DNA from: Roseomonas sp.
GTDB lineage: Bacteria > Pseudomonadota > Alphaproteobacteria > Acetobacterales > Acetobacteraceae
Length of the DNA stretch: 64,000 nucleotides
Assembly: GCA_020249505.1 (NCBI GenBank)
Contig: JADCFN010000011.1
Span: 1-64,000 of the forward strand
Direction: 5' to 3'
This document shows, in pieces, positions 43,072 through 51,706 of this stretch. A program made the position numbers and the translations under genes. Position 1 is the stretch's first letter, and each line of letters starts with the position of its first letter. The notes under the pieces are model-generated. The model made no database searches and was not told where the DNA came from. It saw nothing but the letters and a program-made list of their open reading frames with translations.

Positions 43072-44425
43072 TATTGATGCCTTCACCGCCGAACTGGCCG
43101 GGGTTGAACAATCCACCGATGCGGCGCTGCTGCGCCAGAAAAGCCGCGACTTCTACTGGTATAGCCCCATCCTGAAGCGCCAATTGGATGGCAAGCGCGC
43201 CGATATCTGGCTGCGCCCGCAGAACGAAGATGAAGTGATGCGCATCCTGAACGCTGCGCGCCGCCATGGCGTGCCGATCACGGTGCGCGGTGGGGCGACG
43301 GGCAATTACGGTCAATGCGTGCCGCTGAATGCTGGCGCGGTATTGGATACCACGGCGATGACAGCACCCATCGCGCTGAAGGATGGCGTGCTGGAAGCCG
43401 AAGCCGGCGCGCGCATGATTGATCTTGACCTTTGGGCGCGTGAACGCGGGTGGGAGCTGCGGCTTTGGCCCAGCACCAAACGCACCGCGACCATTGCGGG
43501 TTTTGTCGCTGGTGGCGGTGCGGGCGTTGGCGGCATCAGCCATGGCACCATGCGCGAACGCGGCAATTTGCTCGGTGTGCGTGTCGCGACATTACAAGAC
43601 CCGTCAGCGCTGCTTGATCTGGAAGGTGATGCGGCTAATCCGGTTAATCGCACCTATGGCACCACGGGCGTGATTACGCGGGTGCGGCTGCCGCTGACGC
43701 CGGCGCAGGATTGGCGCGATATTGCGGTGGTGTTTTCGGATTTCGCGGCTGCGGGGCGGTTTGCACTGGCGCTCGCTTTCGCTGATGGCATCGCCAAGAA
43801 AATGTGTGCCGTGTTTGATGCGCGCCTGCCGCCCTTCTTCCGTGCCATCGCGGATGTAGTGCCCGCCGATCATGCCTTAGCTTTGGTGATGGTGGCACCT
43901 TCTGGCCTGGTTGCACTGCGCGATATGGCGCGCGAACATGGCGGGCGGATTGTCGCGGATCAGGATACGGTGGCTGCAGAACGCGACCCGGAAGCAACGC
44001 CTTTCTATGAGTATTGCTGGAACCACACCACGCTGCAGGTGCTGAAGCGCGATCGTGGCGTGACTTATCTGCAATGCCGCTTCCCTTTTGAAGGTACTTT
44101 GGAATCGGTCGAGAAAGTGCGCGCTGCCTTCCCGGATGAGGTTTGGATGCACACGGAATGCGTGCGCTTTGGCGGGCGCACCACCATGACCGCCCTGCCT
44201 GTCATTCGCTGGAAGGATGATGCGCGGCTTGCTGAAATCATGGCCGGTTTTGAAGCGGCGGGCGCGGGCATTGCCAATCCGCATGTCTTCACCATTGAAG
44301 AAGGCTCCGGCTATCGCCGCGTGCCTGGCGATCAACTTGGCTTTAAGCGCCGCGTTGATCCGCTGGGGCTGTTCAATCCCGGCAAAATGAAAAGCTTCGA
44401 TGAACCAGAAAGTGACGCCGCATGA
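43064..44425 (+). CDS. FAD-binding (PCMH-type) oxidoreductase, tandem copy A
   Basis: A 453-residue flavoprotein of the vanillyl-alcohol-oxidase/glycolate-oxidase-like class. The FAD pyrophosphate loop is 'TVRGGATGNYGQCVPLNAGAVLD', unusual in having 'NYGQ' where 'G.AGG' is common. 'STKRTATIAGFVAGGGAGVGGISHGTMRERGN' follows, and 'LGLFNPGKM' ends the cap domain. The N-terminal block 'KSRDFYWYSPILKRQLDG' is shared with copy B. It should oxidise a hydroxy acid or related alcohol. The ORF track start is 71 codons too early; ATG 43064 overlaps the creatininase stop. It overlaps copy B by 4 bases. Confidence 0.8.
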   Translation: MPDIDAFTAELAGVEQSTDAALLRQKSRDFYWYSPILKRQLDGKRADIWLRPQNEDEVMRILNAARRHGVPITVRGGATGNYGQCVPLNAGAVLDTTAMTAPIALKDGVLEAEAGARMIDLDLWARERGWELRLWPSTKRTATIAGFVAGGGAGVGGISHGTMRERGNLLGVRVATLQDPSALLDLEGDAANPVNRTYGTTGVITRVRLPLTPAQDWRDIAVVFSDFAAAGRFALALAFADGIAKKMCAVFDARLPPFFRAIADVVPADHALALVMVAPSGLVALRDMAREHGGRIVADQDTVAAERDPEATPFYEYCWNHTTLQVLKRDRGVTYLQCRFPFEGTLESVEKVRAAFPDEVWMHTECVRFGGRTTMTALPVIRWKDDARLAEIMAGFEAAGAGIANPHVFTIEEGSGYRRVPGDQLGFKRRVDPLGLFNPGKMKSFDEPESDAA

Positions 44426-45843
44426 CGCATGATGTTGCTGGCCTGATGGCCGCGCTGCCTGATATCCATTGGGTGACGGATGCCGCGCTGGTACGCCAAC
44501 GCAGCCGGGATTTCTTCTGGTATAGCCCCGTGCTGAAGCGCCAATTGAATGGCGTGAGCGCGGATGTGGTGGCCGAAGCGCGTGATGAGGCTGATGTGGT
44601 GCGCATTCTTGCGGCCTGCCATGCGCGGCGCATTCCGGTGACGCCACGCGGGGCCGGCACCGGCAATTACGGCCAGGCCATGCCGCTGCAGGGCGGCGTG
44701 GTGTTGGATGTATCGGCGCTTGATAAGCTGCTTTGGGCCAAGCCCGGCATCATGCGCGCGCAAGCCGGCGCCAAGCTAATCGCCTTGGACGAACAAACGC
44801 GCCAGCAAGTGGGCGGCGAATTGCGCTTTCATCCTTCCACCAAACGCACCGCGACCATCGCGGGCTTTGTCGCGGGCGGTTCCGCGGGTGCCGGTTCCTG
44901 CATGTGGGGGTCCTTCCGGGAGCCTGGCAATGTGCTCGGGCTACGCGTGGTCACTATGGAAGCCACGCCGCGTATTCTGGAATTGCGTGGCGGGGAGATT
45001 GAAAAAGCCAATCACGCCTATGGCACGAATGGCATCATCACGGAGGTCGAGATGCCCCTCGCCCCCGCCTATGATTGGGTGGATGTGATGATGGCCTTCC
45101 CAAGCTTCATGGAAGCCGCACGTTTTGCGGAAGCTGTCACGCTCGCTGATGGCATTGTGAAAAAGCTTGCGACAGTGGTCGCCGCGCCCGCGCCGCAGCA
45201 ATATTTCCGCCATTTCGAAGGGCGCATTCCTTCGGGCATGAGTGTTGCGCTGCTGATGATCGCAGCCCCCTTCCTGGAAGCTTTTGAAGCGCTGAAGGCC
45301 AAGCATGGCGCGACGCAGGCGGAGATTTATCGCTGCCCCACGGAAGAAGCGGCAGTGCCACTTTACGAACATTCCTGGAACCACACCACGCTGCAGGCGC
45401 TGAAGATTGATCGCGGCATTACCTATCTGCAAACGCTGTTCCCGCCGCCAGGCCACATGGCTTTGGTGGAGAAAATGGAAGCGCTGTTCGGTGATGAAGT
45501 ACCGATGCATCTGGAATTTGTGCGCTTCGGTGGGCATGTCACCTGCTTCGGCCTGCAATTGGTGCGCTACACCAGCGAAGAACGCTTGGCCGAGATTATT
45601 CGCATCCATGAAGTCAATGCCTGCCCGGTCTTCAACCCGCATGCGTTTTCGCTTGAAGAAGGCGGCATGAAGCGCGTGGATGCGCGGCAATTGGCCTTCA
45701 AGAAGGAAGCCGATCCGCTCGGCCTGCTCAATCCCGGCAAGATGCTCGCCTGGGATGATCCGGAATGGTCGCCCGATCGTCCGCGCACGCATTACATGTA
45801 TGGCGACCCGGATGCGCCGGAAATTGAGGAAAAGCTGGAATAG
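44422..45843 (+). CDS. FAD-binding (PCMH-type) oxidoreductase, tandem copy B
   Basis: A 473-residue paralogue of the preceding gene, aligned from end to end: 'RSRDFFWYSPVLKRQLNG', 'TPRGAGTGNYGQAMPLQGGVVLD', 'STKRTATIAGFVAGGSAGAGSCMWGSFREPGN', and 'LGLLNPGKMLAWDDPEW'. Copy B has a slightly longer C-terminus (PEWSPDRPRTHYMYGD...). The pair could act as a heterodimer or on two related substrates. ATGA coupling with copy A suggests stoichiometric production. Divergence of the loops is large enough that this is not a recent duplication. Confidence 0.8.
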   Translation: MTHDVAGLMAALPDIHWVTDAALVRQRSRDFFWYSPVLKRQLNGVSADVVAEARDEADVVRILAACHARRIPVTPRGAGTGNYGQAMPLQGGVVLDVSALDKLLWAKPGIMRAQAGAKLIALDEQTRQQVGGELRFHPSTKRTATIAGFVAGGSAGAGSCMWGSFREPGNVLGLRVVTMEATPRILELRGGEIEKANHAYGTNGIITEVEMPLAPAYDWVDVMMAFPSFMEAARFAEAVTLADGIVKKLATVVAAPAPQQYFRHFEGRIPSGMSVALLMIAAPFLEAFEALKAKHGATQAEIYRCPTEEAAVPLYEHSWNHTTLQALKIDRGITYLQTLFPPPGHMALVEKMEALFGDEVPMHLEFVRFGGHVTCFGLQLVRYTSEERLAEIIRIHEVNACPVFNPHAFSLEEGGMKRVDARQLAFKKEADPLGLLNPGKMLAWDDPEWSPDRPRTHYMYGDPDAPEIEEKLE

Positions 45844-45852
45844 GACATCGCC

Positions 45853-46434
45853 ATGCGGGTGCTGCTGATCCATTGCCATCCGCGGGCTGAGAGTTTTTCG
45901 GCAGCACTCCGCGACACAGCGCGACAAGCGCTGGAAGCCGCCGGGCATCACGTGGAATGCCGTGATCTTTACGCGGAGGGCTTCGTGCCCGCGCTGAGTG
46001 ATGCCGAGCATCGCGACTATCTGGACCCTGCAAGCCATCCGCCGGATGTCGCGGATCATGTCGCTTCGCTTCAACAAGCTGAGGCGCTACTGCTGGTCTA
46101 TCCCACCTGGTGGTATGGGCTGCCGGCCATGCTGAAGGGCTGGTTTGATCGAATCTGGGCGCCGGGCGTTGCCTTCAAGCTTGGCGAAGGCGCGATTGAA
46201 CCGCTGCTGACCAATATCAAGCGCATCGGCGTGGTGACGACCTATGGCTCACCCTTGTGGTTGTTATGGGTGATTGGCTGGCCGGACAAGAAACTCATCA
46301 ATCGCGGCCTCAGGCGATTGTGCGCGCGCGGGTGCAGCGTAGAATGGCTGATGCTGACACGGATGGATCAGCGCACCGCACCGCAACGCGCGGCGTTTCT
46401 GGCAAAGGTGAAGGCGCGGCTTGGCCGGTGGTAG
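45853..46434 (+). CDS. NAD(P)H dehydrogenase (quinone), flavodoxin-like fold
   Basis: A 193-residue flavoprotein of the NQO1/MdaB/Kef-type family. 'MRVLLIHCHPRAESFSAALRDTARQALEAAGHHVECRDLY' and 'LLVYPTWWYGLPAMLKGWFDRIWAPGVAF' are the flavin and ring-binding motifs. It reduces quinones or supplies reduced flavin with NAD(P)H. It follows the FAD oxidase pair with a 9-base gap, so it may recycle electrons from them. It is the last gene of the cluster before a palindromic repeat. Confidence 0.85.
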   Translation: MRVLLIHCHPRAESFSAALRDTARQALEAAGHHVECRDLYAEGFVPALSDAEHRDYLDPASHPPDVADHVASLQQAEALLLVYPTWWYGLPAMLKGWFDRIWAPGVAFKLGEGAIEPLLTNIKRIGVVTTYGSPLWLLWVIGWPDKKLINRGLRRLCARGCSVEWLMLTRMDQRTAPQRAAFLAKVKARLGRW

Positions 46435-46435
46435 A

Positions 46436-46479
46436 GCATTTTCAAGCCAAGTGAGCTCACTTGGCGACTCGGAAAATAC
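46436..46479 (-). repeat. 44-nt palindromic intergenic repeat, copy 2
   Basis: On the minus strand this aligns base for base in length with 9977-10020, sharing 'TTTTCCGAGTC' and 'CTTGAAAATGC'. Its centre is a perfect 20-base palindrome, GCCAAGTGAGCTCACTTGGC, whereas copy 1 has a different but still self-complementary centre. It begins 1 base after the quinone reductase stop and lies between convergent genes, so it could serve as a bidirectional transcript end. Confidence 0.65.
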
Positions 46480-46489
46480 GATCAAAAAA

Positions 46490-47833
46490 TTACTCGAATA
46501 GATGATCCAATTCCCGCCAATCCGGCACTTCCGCATCCAGCACTTTGCCATGGCGCAGCACAATCCGATCCGCTTGGGGGCGTGACAGAAATTCAGTCAT
46601 GTGGCGCGCGCGGAAGAGGATAAGATCAGCCGGCGCACCGGGGCGGATCATGCCCGCCCCTTGCAGCCCCATCGCCGCGGCAGGGCGCGCACCGACGGAA
46701 AGCGGCCAGTCACCATAGGGGTGATCCAGATGCAGGATGCGCGTCGCTTCGCGTATCACCTCCACCATATCCAAATCGCCATAGGCATAGAAAGGATCAC
46801 GCGTATTGTCTGACGCAAGCGAAACAGACACGCCACCCGCCTGCATTTCATGCACCAGCGTCACACCGCGCCAGCGTGGCGTGCGCCCCGGCTCCCGGTC
46901 CTGCAGATACATATTGCACATGGGCAGCACCACAATCGAAACGCCCGCTTCGGCGCAAGCCTTGATTGTTTCCAGTGCGAATTCATCTGTCTGGCGCGAA
47001 AGGGAACAGCAATGGCCGCATTGGATGCGCCCCTTGAAGCCGCGGCGCATCGCCGTCAGCGCAATTTCGCGCAAGGCGCGCGCGCCGGTTTCCCCGCTTT
47101 CATCCACATGCAAATCCAGATCAAGCCCGCGCGCTTCGGCAAGCGCGAAGAAATGATCCAGCATGGCGTGGAACTCAGGCGGAATATCATCATGAATGCC
47201 ACCGGAAAGCCGCGTCACCATGCCCAAGACACCGCCCGATTCAGCAACGATATCGGCAAGCTGCGTGCCCTCTTCCCCGGCAAAGCGATCAAGCGGCGCG
47301 ATGGAGGAAGCCTGCAAGGTGATGCGCCCCGCCCAATCATCACGCAGCTGGCGGAACATACGCCAGGCCTTGGGCGCATGGGGCATGTAGCTATCCAGAT
47401 GGGTGCGCACCGCAACCGTGCCATGGGCGTAAGCGGCACGCAGCGCGAATTCAGCGCGTGCACGCATATCGGCTTCAGACCAATTCACATCGCGATCCGC
47501 CATCACGGTAGTAAGCGCACCGAAGAAGCTGCCATCCGGATTGGCGGCGCGTTGCCAGATATGGCCCTTATCCAAATGGGTATGCGCATCCAGCATGCCG
47601 GGCCATACCTGCCCACCATCCAGGGAAACCCCATCCGGCGCAGAGCCAAGCGGCGCGATGGCGGCGATGCGCCCCTGTTCAATGCGCAGATCAAACCGCG
47701 CGATGCCATCACGGTCCAAGGGTAGCGGCCCGGCGCCTTCCAGCACCGCAGCCGGGGCGCGGACATCACGCAGCCAAAAATCGTTGCCCACGCCGGTCAA
47801 GGCCGCGCGGGTTATTGCCATGGCGCTGCTCAT
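46490..47833 (-). CDS. Cytosine deaminase-like amidohydrolase
   Basis: A 447-residue amidohydrolase of the cytosine-deaminase branch. Metal and active-site motifs: 'DAHTHLDKGHIWQR' near residue 80, 'LHVDESGETGARAL', 'IQCGHCCSLS', and 'LASDNTRDPFYAYGDLDMVEV'. E. coli CodA turns cytosine to uracil; relatives deaminate isocytosine, creatinine or other cyclic guanidines. It is the last gene of an ABC importer operon and overlaps the permease by 4 bases, so it probably acts on the imported solute. Confidence 0.8.
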   Translation of the reverse strand: MSSAMAITRAALTGVGNDFWLRDVRAPAAVLEGAGPLPLDRDGIARFDLRIEQGRIAAIAPLGSAPDGVSLDGGQVWPGMLDAHTHLDKGHIWQRAANPDGSFFGALTTVMADRDVNWSEADMRARAEFALRAAYAHGTVAVRTHLDSYMPHAPKAWRMFRQLRDDWAGRITLQASSIAPLDRFAGEEGTQLADIVAESGGVLGMVTRLSGGIHDDIPPEFHAMLDHFFALAEARGLDLDLHVDESGETGARALREIALTAMRRGFKGRIQCGHCCSLSRQTDEFALETIKACAEAGVSIVVLPMCNMYLQDREPGRTPRWRGVTLVHEMQAGGVSVSLASDNTRDPFYAYGDLDMVEVIREATRILHLDHPYGDWPLSVGARPAAAMGLQGAGMIRPGAPADLILFRARHMTEFLSRPQADRIVLRHGKVLDAEVPDWRELDHLFE

Positions 47834-48663
47834 CGCCGATCCCCCCTGCCCATCGCGCTTTCATGCCAATGGCGCAGCAGCAAATGCGTGAGCAAGCTGA
47901 GCGCCAGGAAAATCGCAATCCCCGTGGTGGAAACCAGCACAAGTGCGGCGAACATACGCGGGATTTGCAACTGATACCCTGCTTCCAGAATGCGATAAGC
48001 CAATCCCGAAGCACTGCCCCCCGTGCCCGCGACAAACTCCGCAACAATGGCGCCAATCAGCGCAAGCCCGCCGGAAATGCGCAACCCCGCGAGGAAGTAA
48101 GGGAGCGCAGATGGCAGCAGCAGGCGCGTCAATACCTGCCACCGAGAAGCACGATACAGCTTGAACAAATCCTTCAAATTATGGTCGGCTGAGTTCAAGC
48201 CGACGGTCGTATTCGACAGGATCGGAAAGAAGGCGACAATCCAGGCGCAAATCAGCAGGGAAATGGCGATATCATCCACCCAAATGATGATCAGCGGCGC
48301 AATCGCCACAATGGGGGTGACTTGCAGGATGACCGCGAAGGGAAATAGCGACAATTCAATGATGCGCGATTGCGCAAAAAGAATGGCCAGCACCAGCCCC
48401 AAAATCGCTGCAACCGAAAGTGCAAGGAAGGTGATCTTCAGCGTGATCAGCAGCGATACTGAAAGCGATCCCCAATCGCGCAGCAACGTCTGCCAAATCG
48501 CAATCGGCCCTGGCAGGATATAGGGCGGGATTTCGCGCACCCGCACCATCATCTCCCACCCGCCCAGGAACAGCAGCGCGAGCAGCGTGGGCGCCAAAAT
48601 GCGCAGCCAGGGGCCTTCCATGAAGCCACCGGTCGCGGGTGATGCTGCCGTGCTTTCACTCAT
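47830..48663 (-). CDS. ABC transporter permease (SsuC/TauC/NMT1 class)
   Basis: A 277-residue inner-membrane permease with about six helices. The cytoplasmic loop 'YRASRWQVLTRLLLPSALPYFLAGLRISGGLALIGAIVAEF' contains the EAA-like coupling segment contacting the ATPase. It matches the nitrate/sulfonate/pyrimidine-precursor permease class. ATG 48663 is chosen over the track start (19 residues longer) on family length. It overlaps the ATPase gene by 8 bases and the deaminase gene by 4. Confidence 0.87.
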   Translation of the reverse strand: MSESTAASPATGGFMEGPWLRILAPTLLALLFLGGWEMMVRVREIPPYILPGPIAIWQTLLRDWGSLSVSLLITLKITFLALSVAAILGLVLAILFAQSRIIELSLFPFAVILQVTPIVAIAPLIIIWVDDIAISLLICAWIVAFFPILSNTTVGLNSADHNLKDLFKLYRASRWQVLTRLLLPSALPYFLAGLRISGGLALIGAIVAEFVAGTGGSASGLAYRILEAGYQLQIPRMFAALVLVSTTGIAIFLALSLLTHLLLRHWHESAMGRGDRR

Positions 48664-49441
48664 GTGCGCCCCCCATGGCAGAAGAAAGCGCCAGGGATAC
48701 CGTGCGGCATTGCGCGGCATATTCAGGGGATGTGCGGAATTCTTCGCCCCGTTCCGTGGGCGCGGTGATGCGCACTTCCTCTGCTATGCGGCCCGGGCGT
48801 GGGGCCATCACCACAATGCGGTCCGCCAGATAGACGCTTTCAAAGACTGAATGGGTCACGAAAATCACCGTAAAACGCTCCTGCGCCCAAAGCTTCACCA
48901 GATCATTGTTCAGCCGAAAGCGCGTGATTTCATCCAAAGCCGCGAAGGGTTCATCCATCAGCAGAATGCGCGGGCGCGTCACAAGGGCGCGCGCGATGGA
49001 AACGCGCATGCGCATGCCGCCCGAAAGCGCGCGCGGATAGGCTTTCTCAAACCCTTTCAGATCCACGCGGGCAATCCATTCTGCAGCGCGCTCTTCAGCT
49101 TCGCGCCGCTTCATGCCGGCCAATTCCAAAGGTAACGCCACATTGCGGATCACGCTGGCCCAGGGCATCAGGGTTGGTTCCTGAAATACAAAGCCGATAT
49201 CGCGTTCTGCCTCTCCGCCCGCATCACGCATGGCGGTCGGCCATTCCATGGTCCCGCCACTCGGCGCGGTCAGCCCCGAAATCAGGCGCAGCAGTGTGGA
49301 TTTGCCGCAACCGGAAGGCCCCAGAAGGGCAATGAAATCCCCGGGCATGATTGTCAGATCAATGCCATCCAACGCCAGGGTTCCCGTCGCGTAGCGCTTG
49401 GAAACCCCGGTGAGCGAAAGCAGCGGGCGCCGAGGGCTCAA
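48656..49441 (-). CDS. ABC transporter ATPase (SsuB/TauB/NMT1 class)
   Basis: A 261-residue ATP-binding subunit. Walker A is 'GPSGCGKST' (41-49), the Q-loop sits in 'FVFQEPTLMPWASV', the signature is 'LSGGMRMRVSIARAL' (a variant of LSGGMQQR), Walker B is 'ILLMDEPFAALD', and the switch His is in 'FVTHSVFE'. It energises import through the adjacent permease. The start is a TTG overlapping the binding-protein stop. An extended C-terminus of about 30 residues follows the core. Confidence 0.9.
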   Translation of the reverse strand: MSPRRPLLSLTGVSKRYATGTLALDGIDLTIMPGDFIALLGPSGCGKSTLLRLISGLTAPSGGTMEWPTAMRDAGGEAERDIGFVFQEPTLMPWASVIRNVALPLELAGMKRREAEERAAEWIARVDLKGFEKAYPRALSGGMRMRVSIARALVTRPRILLMDEPFAALDEITRFRLNNDLVKLWAQERFTVIFVTHSVFESVYLADRIVVMAPRPGRIAEEVRITAPTERGEEFRTSPEYAAQCRTVSLALSSAMGGAHE

Positions 49442-50457
49442 GCCAGCCCAACCCGTCTATTGACGAAGCGCAGAGAATAGGCGCGCTTCACATCAAGCCC
49501 AGGCGGCATTACCTCCGCATCGCGCATGGCGGTATAGAAGGCTTCCCAGCGCTCATCCGTCATGGCGCCAACTCCAAGCCGTTCGGCATCGCCCGAGAAG
49601 ACAATGCCGCGTTCATTCAGGGCACGCACGGCGTAATCAATCTTCTCCTGCGTCATTTCCTGATTGTCGCGCATGATCAGCGCATTCGCCGCCGCCACAT
49701 CCTGCCCGCGCAAATACTGCGTCCAGCCTTGCATGGTGGCGTCCACAAAGCGCTGGATCAGATCAGGCTTTTCCTCAACGAGTTTGCGGGAGATATCAAT
49801 CGTCGTCTGGTAATTCGGGAAGCCCGCATCGGCGAAAAGCAGTACGCGCGGATCAGCCCCACCAAGCCGCGCCGCGAAGGGTTCAGAAGACACAAAGCAT
49901 TGCTGAATGGCCTGCTTATCCGCAAGGAAGGGCTGGATATTGAAGGTATAGGGGCGGATTTGGCTATCGGTGAAGCCGAAGCGCCGGCGCAGGAAAGGCC
50001 AATAGGTCACGCGCCCACCGGCACCAACCAAAATCGGCTTACCGCGCATTTGTTCGAAGCTGGTGAAGCCTGCTTCCGCATGGAACATGAAGCCCTGCGG
50101 ATCCTTTTGCATGATGGCGCCAATCGCCATGAAGGGGATATTTTCGCGCACATAATTCAGCGCCTGAAAGCCCGAAGACATGATCATGTCTACCCGGCCC
50201 GCGAGCAATAGCTGCGCTGGGTTTTGCTGCGGGCCGCCCATGCGAATTTCGCAATCAATGCCGGCACGGCGATAGAGCCCATTGGCCAGCGCCAGATAAT
50301 ACCCGCCATGTTCAGCCTGGGCGCGCCAATTGGTCTGGAAGGTGAGTTTTTCGAGCGTCTGCGCCAGTGGCAGCCGCGCACACGCCACCGCTGAAAGCAC
50401 GAAAGCAGTGCCGCCCGTGAGCAATGCGCGGCGTTCGATCCGATATCTTGTTCTCAT
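49438..50457 (-). CDS. NMT1/THI5-type ABC substrate-binding protein
   Basis: A 339-residue exported binding protein. The Tat-like leader is 'MRTRYRIERRALLTGGTAFVLSAVACA'. 'LTFQTNWRAQAEHGGYYLALANGLYRRAGIDCEIRMGGPQQNPAQLLLAGRVDM' is the NMT1/THI5 signature, the family of pyrimidine-precursor (ThiY), riboflavin and sulfonate binders. GGAG upstream supports ATG 50457. It begins the four-gene operon with ATPase, permease and deaminase. A pyrimidine- or ureide-like ligand is a reasonable guess. Confidence 0.87.
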   Translation of the reverse strand: MRTRYRIERRALLTGGTAFVLSAVACARLPLAQTLEKLTFQTNWRAQAEHGGYYLALANGLYRRAGIDCEIRMGGPQQNPAQLLLAGRVDMIMSSGFQALNYVRENIPFMAIGAIMQKDPQGFMFHAEAGFTSFEQMRGKPILVGAGGRVTYWPFLRRRFGFTDSQIRPYTFNIQPFLADKQAIQQCFVSSEPFAARLGGADPRVLLFADAGFPNYQTTIDISRKLVEEKPDLIQRFVDATMQGWTQYLRGQDVAAANALIMRDNQEMTQEKIDYAVRALNERGIVFSGDAERLGVGAMTDERWEAFYTAMRDAEVMPPGLDVKRAYSLRFVNRRVGLA

Positions 50458-50754
50458 GGGGGAATTCTCCTCGCTTGGGGGCGGCTTGGCGTGTCTCCAT
50501 GCCTCAGGCAGATGGGGGCAGCAAGGCATATGCCAATCCTTTGAGCGGTAGGGAGCGCTGAATCACCCGATCATCGCCTGTTTTCTGTGCATTAGGCGCC
50601 GCAGATGCGTTCACCTGACCGATAATGCGGGCGGGCATCGCGGCGCGACTCGCCATGCTGCGCTGCGGCATTGCGCCCTGACCAAGGTTTCCCCTGCGCT
50701 GGCTTATGCCCTATCCTGCCCTTGGCCAGGAGCCTCCGGGAGGGCGCAAGCCTC
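50458..50754. other. Divergent intergenic region with no recognised element
   Basis: About 297 bases separate the ABC importer operon from the EamA exporter gene. I see no RNA gene, riboswitch or long repeat; promoters for both directions must lie here but no clear -35/-10 pair stands out. Confidence 0.5.
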
Positions 50755-51645
50755 ATGACCACCACCGCGGTGCCGCCGCGTCAGACCAGCTTGCTGCTTG
50801 GCATTTTCTTTATGTGTGCGGCCTGCACGCTATTCCCGATCATGAATGGCATCGTGCAGGTCTTGAGCCGCACCTACCCCTCGGAACAGATCATCTGGGC
50901 GCGCACGACAGGCCATTTGCTAATTGTGCTGGCGTTGATTGTGCCGCGCTATGGGTTGGTCGTGCTGCAAAGCCGCAAACCCTGGGTGCAGATTTCGCGG
51001 TCTTTGCTGCTGCTGGCTTCCACCACCTTCTTCTTTTTCTCGGTGAAGGATGTGCCACTGGCCAAGGCTTCGTCCATTTCCTTCATGTCGCCGTTTTTCG
51101 TGACACTGCTGGCGCTGCCCATGCTGGGTGAGCAGATCGGCTGGAAGCGCCTGGCCGCAGTGACGGTGGGCTTCCTTGGCGTGCTGGTGGTGATCCGGCC
51201 GGGGTCTGAGGTGTTCCAACCCGCCGCCCTTGGCATTGTGGCCAGCGCTTTTTGTTATGCCATCTACCAAATCCTGACGCGGCAAGTAGCGGGTCTGGAT
51301 CGGCCGGAAACATCGGTGATGTATAGCGGGCTGTTTGGCGCCTTGGTGATGTGCTGCATCATTCCCTTCTTCTGGGTGCCTTTCAATAATTGGGCGGATA
51401 TATTTTGGCATTTGACTTTGGGTGTTCTGGGCGCAGCGGGCCATTGGTGTGTGGCCAAGGCCATGACCTATGGCGCGGCCAATGTCATCGCCCCGTTTCA
51501 GTATTGGCAGATGATCGGCGCCATCGCAGTGGGCTATGCCATTACCGGGCTTTGGCCGGATCAATGGACCTGGCTTGGGGCCAGCATTATCATCGGCGCA
51601 GGGCTCTATATTGCCATCACCGAAACCAGGGCGCGCAAGGCGTGA
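50755..51645 (+). CDS. EamA/DMT-family transporter
   Basis: A 296-residue membrane protein with about ten helices in two EamA repeats. 'SLLLGIFFMCAACTLFPIMNGIVQVLS' opens the first and 'FQPAALGIVASAFCYAIYQILTRQVAGLD' the second. 'VPLAKASSISFMSPFFVTLLALPMLGEQIGWKRL' is the typical end of the first repeat. Members export amino acids, nucleobases or drugs. GGGAGG precedes ATG 50755. It is 61 bases upstream of the CoA transferase genes, so co-transcription is possible. Confidence 0.85.
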   Translation: MTTTAVPPRQTSLLLGIFFMCAACTLFPIMNGIVQVLSRTYPSEQIIWARTTGHLLIVLALIVPRYGLVVLQSRKPWVQISRSLLLLASTTFFFFSVKDVPLAKASSISFMSPFFVTLLALPMLGEQIGWKRLAAVTVGFLGVLVVIRPGSEVFQPAALGIVASAFCYAIYQILTRQVAGLDRPETSVMYSGLFGALVMCCIIPFFWVPFNNWADIFWHLTLGVLGAAGHWCVAKAMTYGAANVIAPFQYWQMIGAIAVGYAITGLWPDQWTWLGASIIIGAGLYIAITETRARKA

Positions 51646-51706
51646 ACCCCCCTTGCCAATGGCGCCACTTCGGCGAAGCATAAGCACGGTATCACAGGGG
51701 CACCGC

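Noticed and set aside
44941-46077. 378-aa minus-strand ORF antisense to an FAD oxidase and the quinone reductase
   Set aside because: It spans two genuine plus-strand genes and shows no domain or ribosome site.
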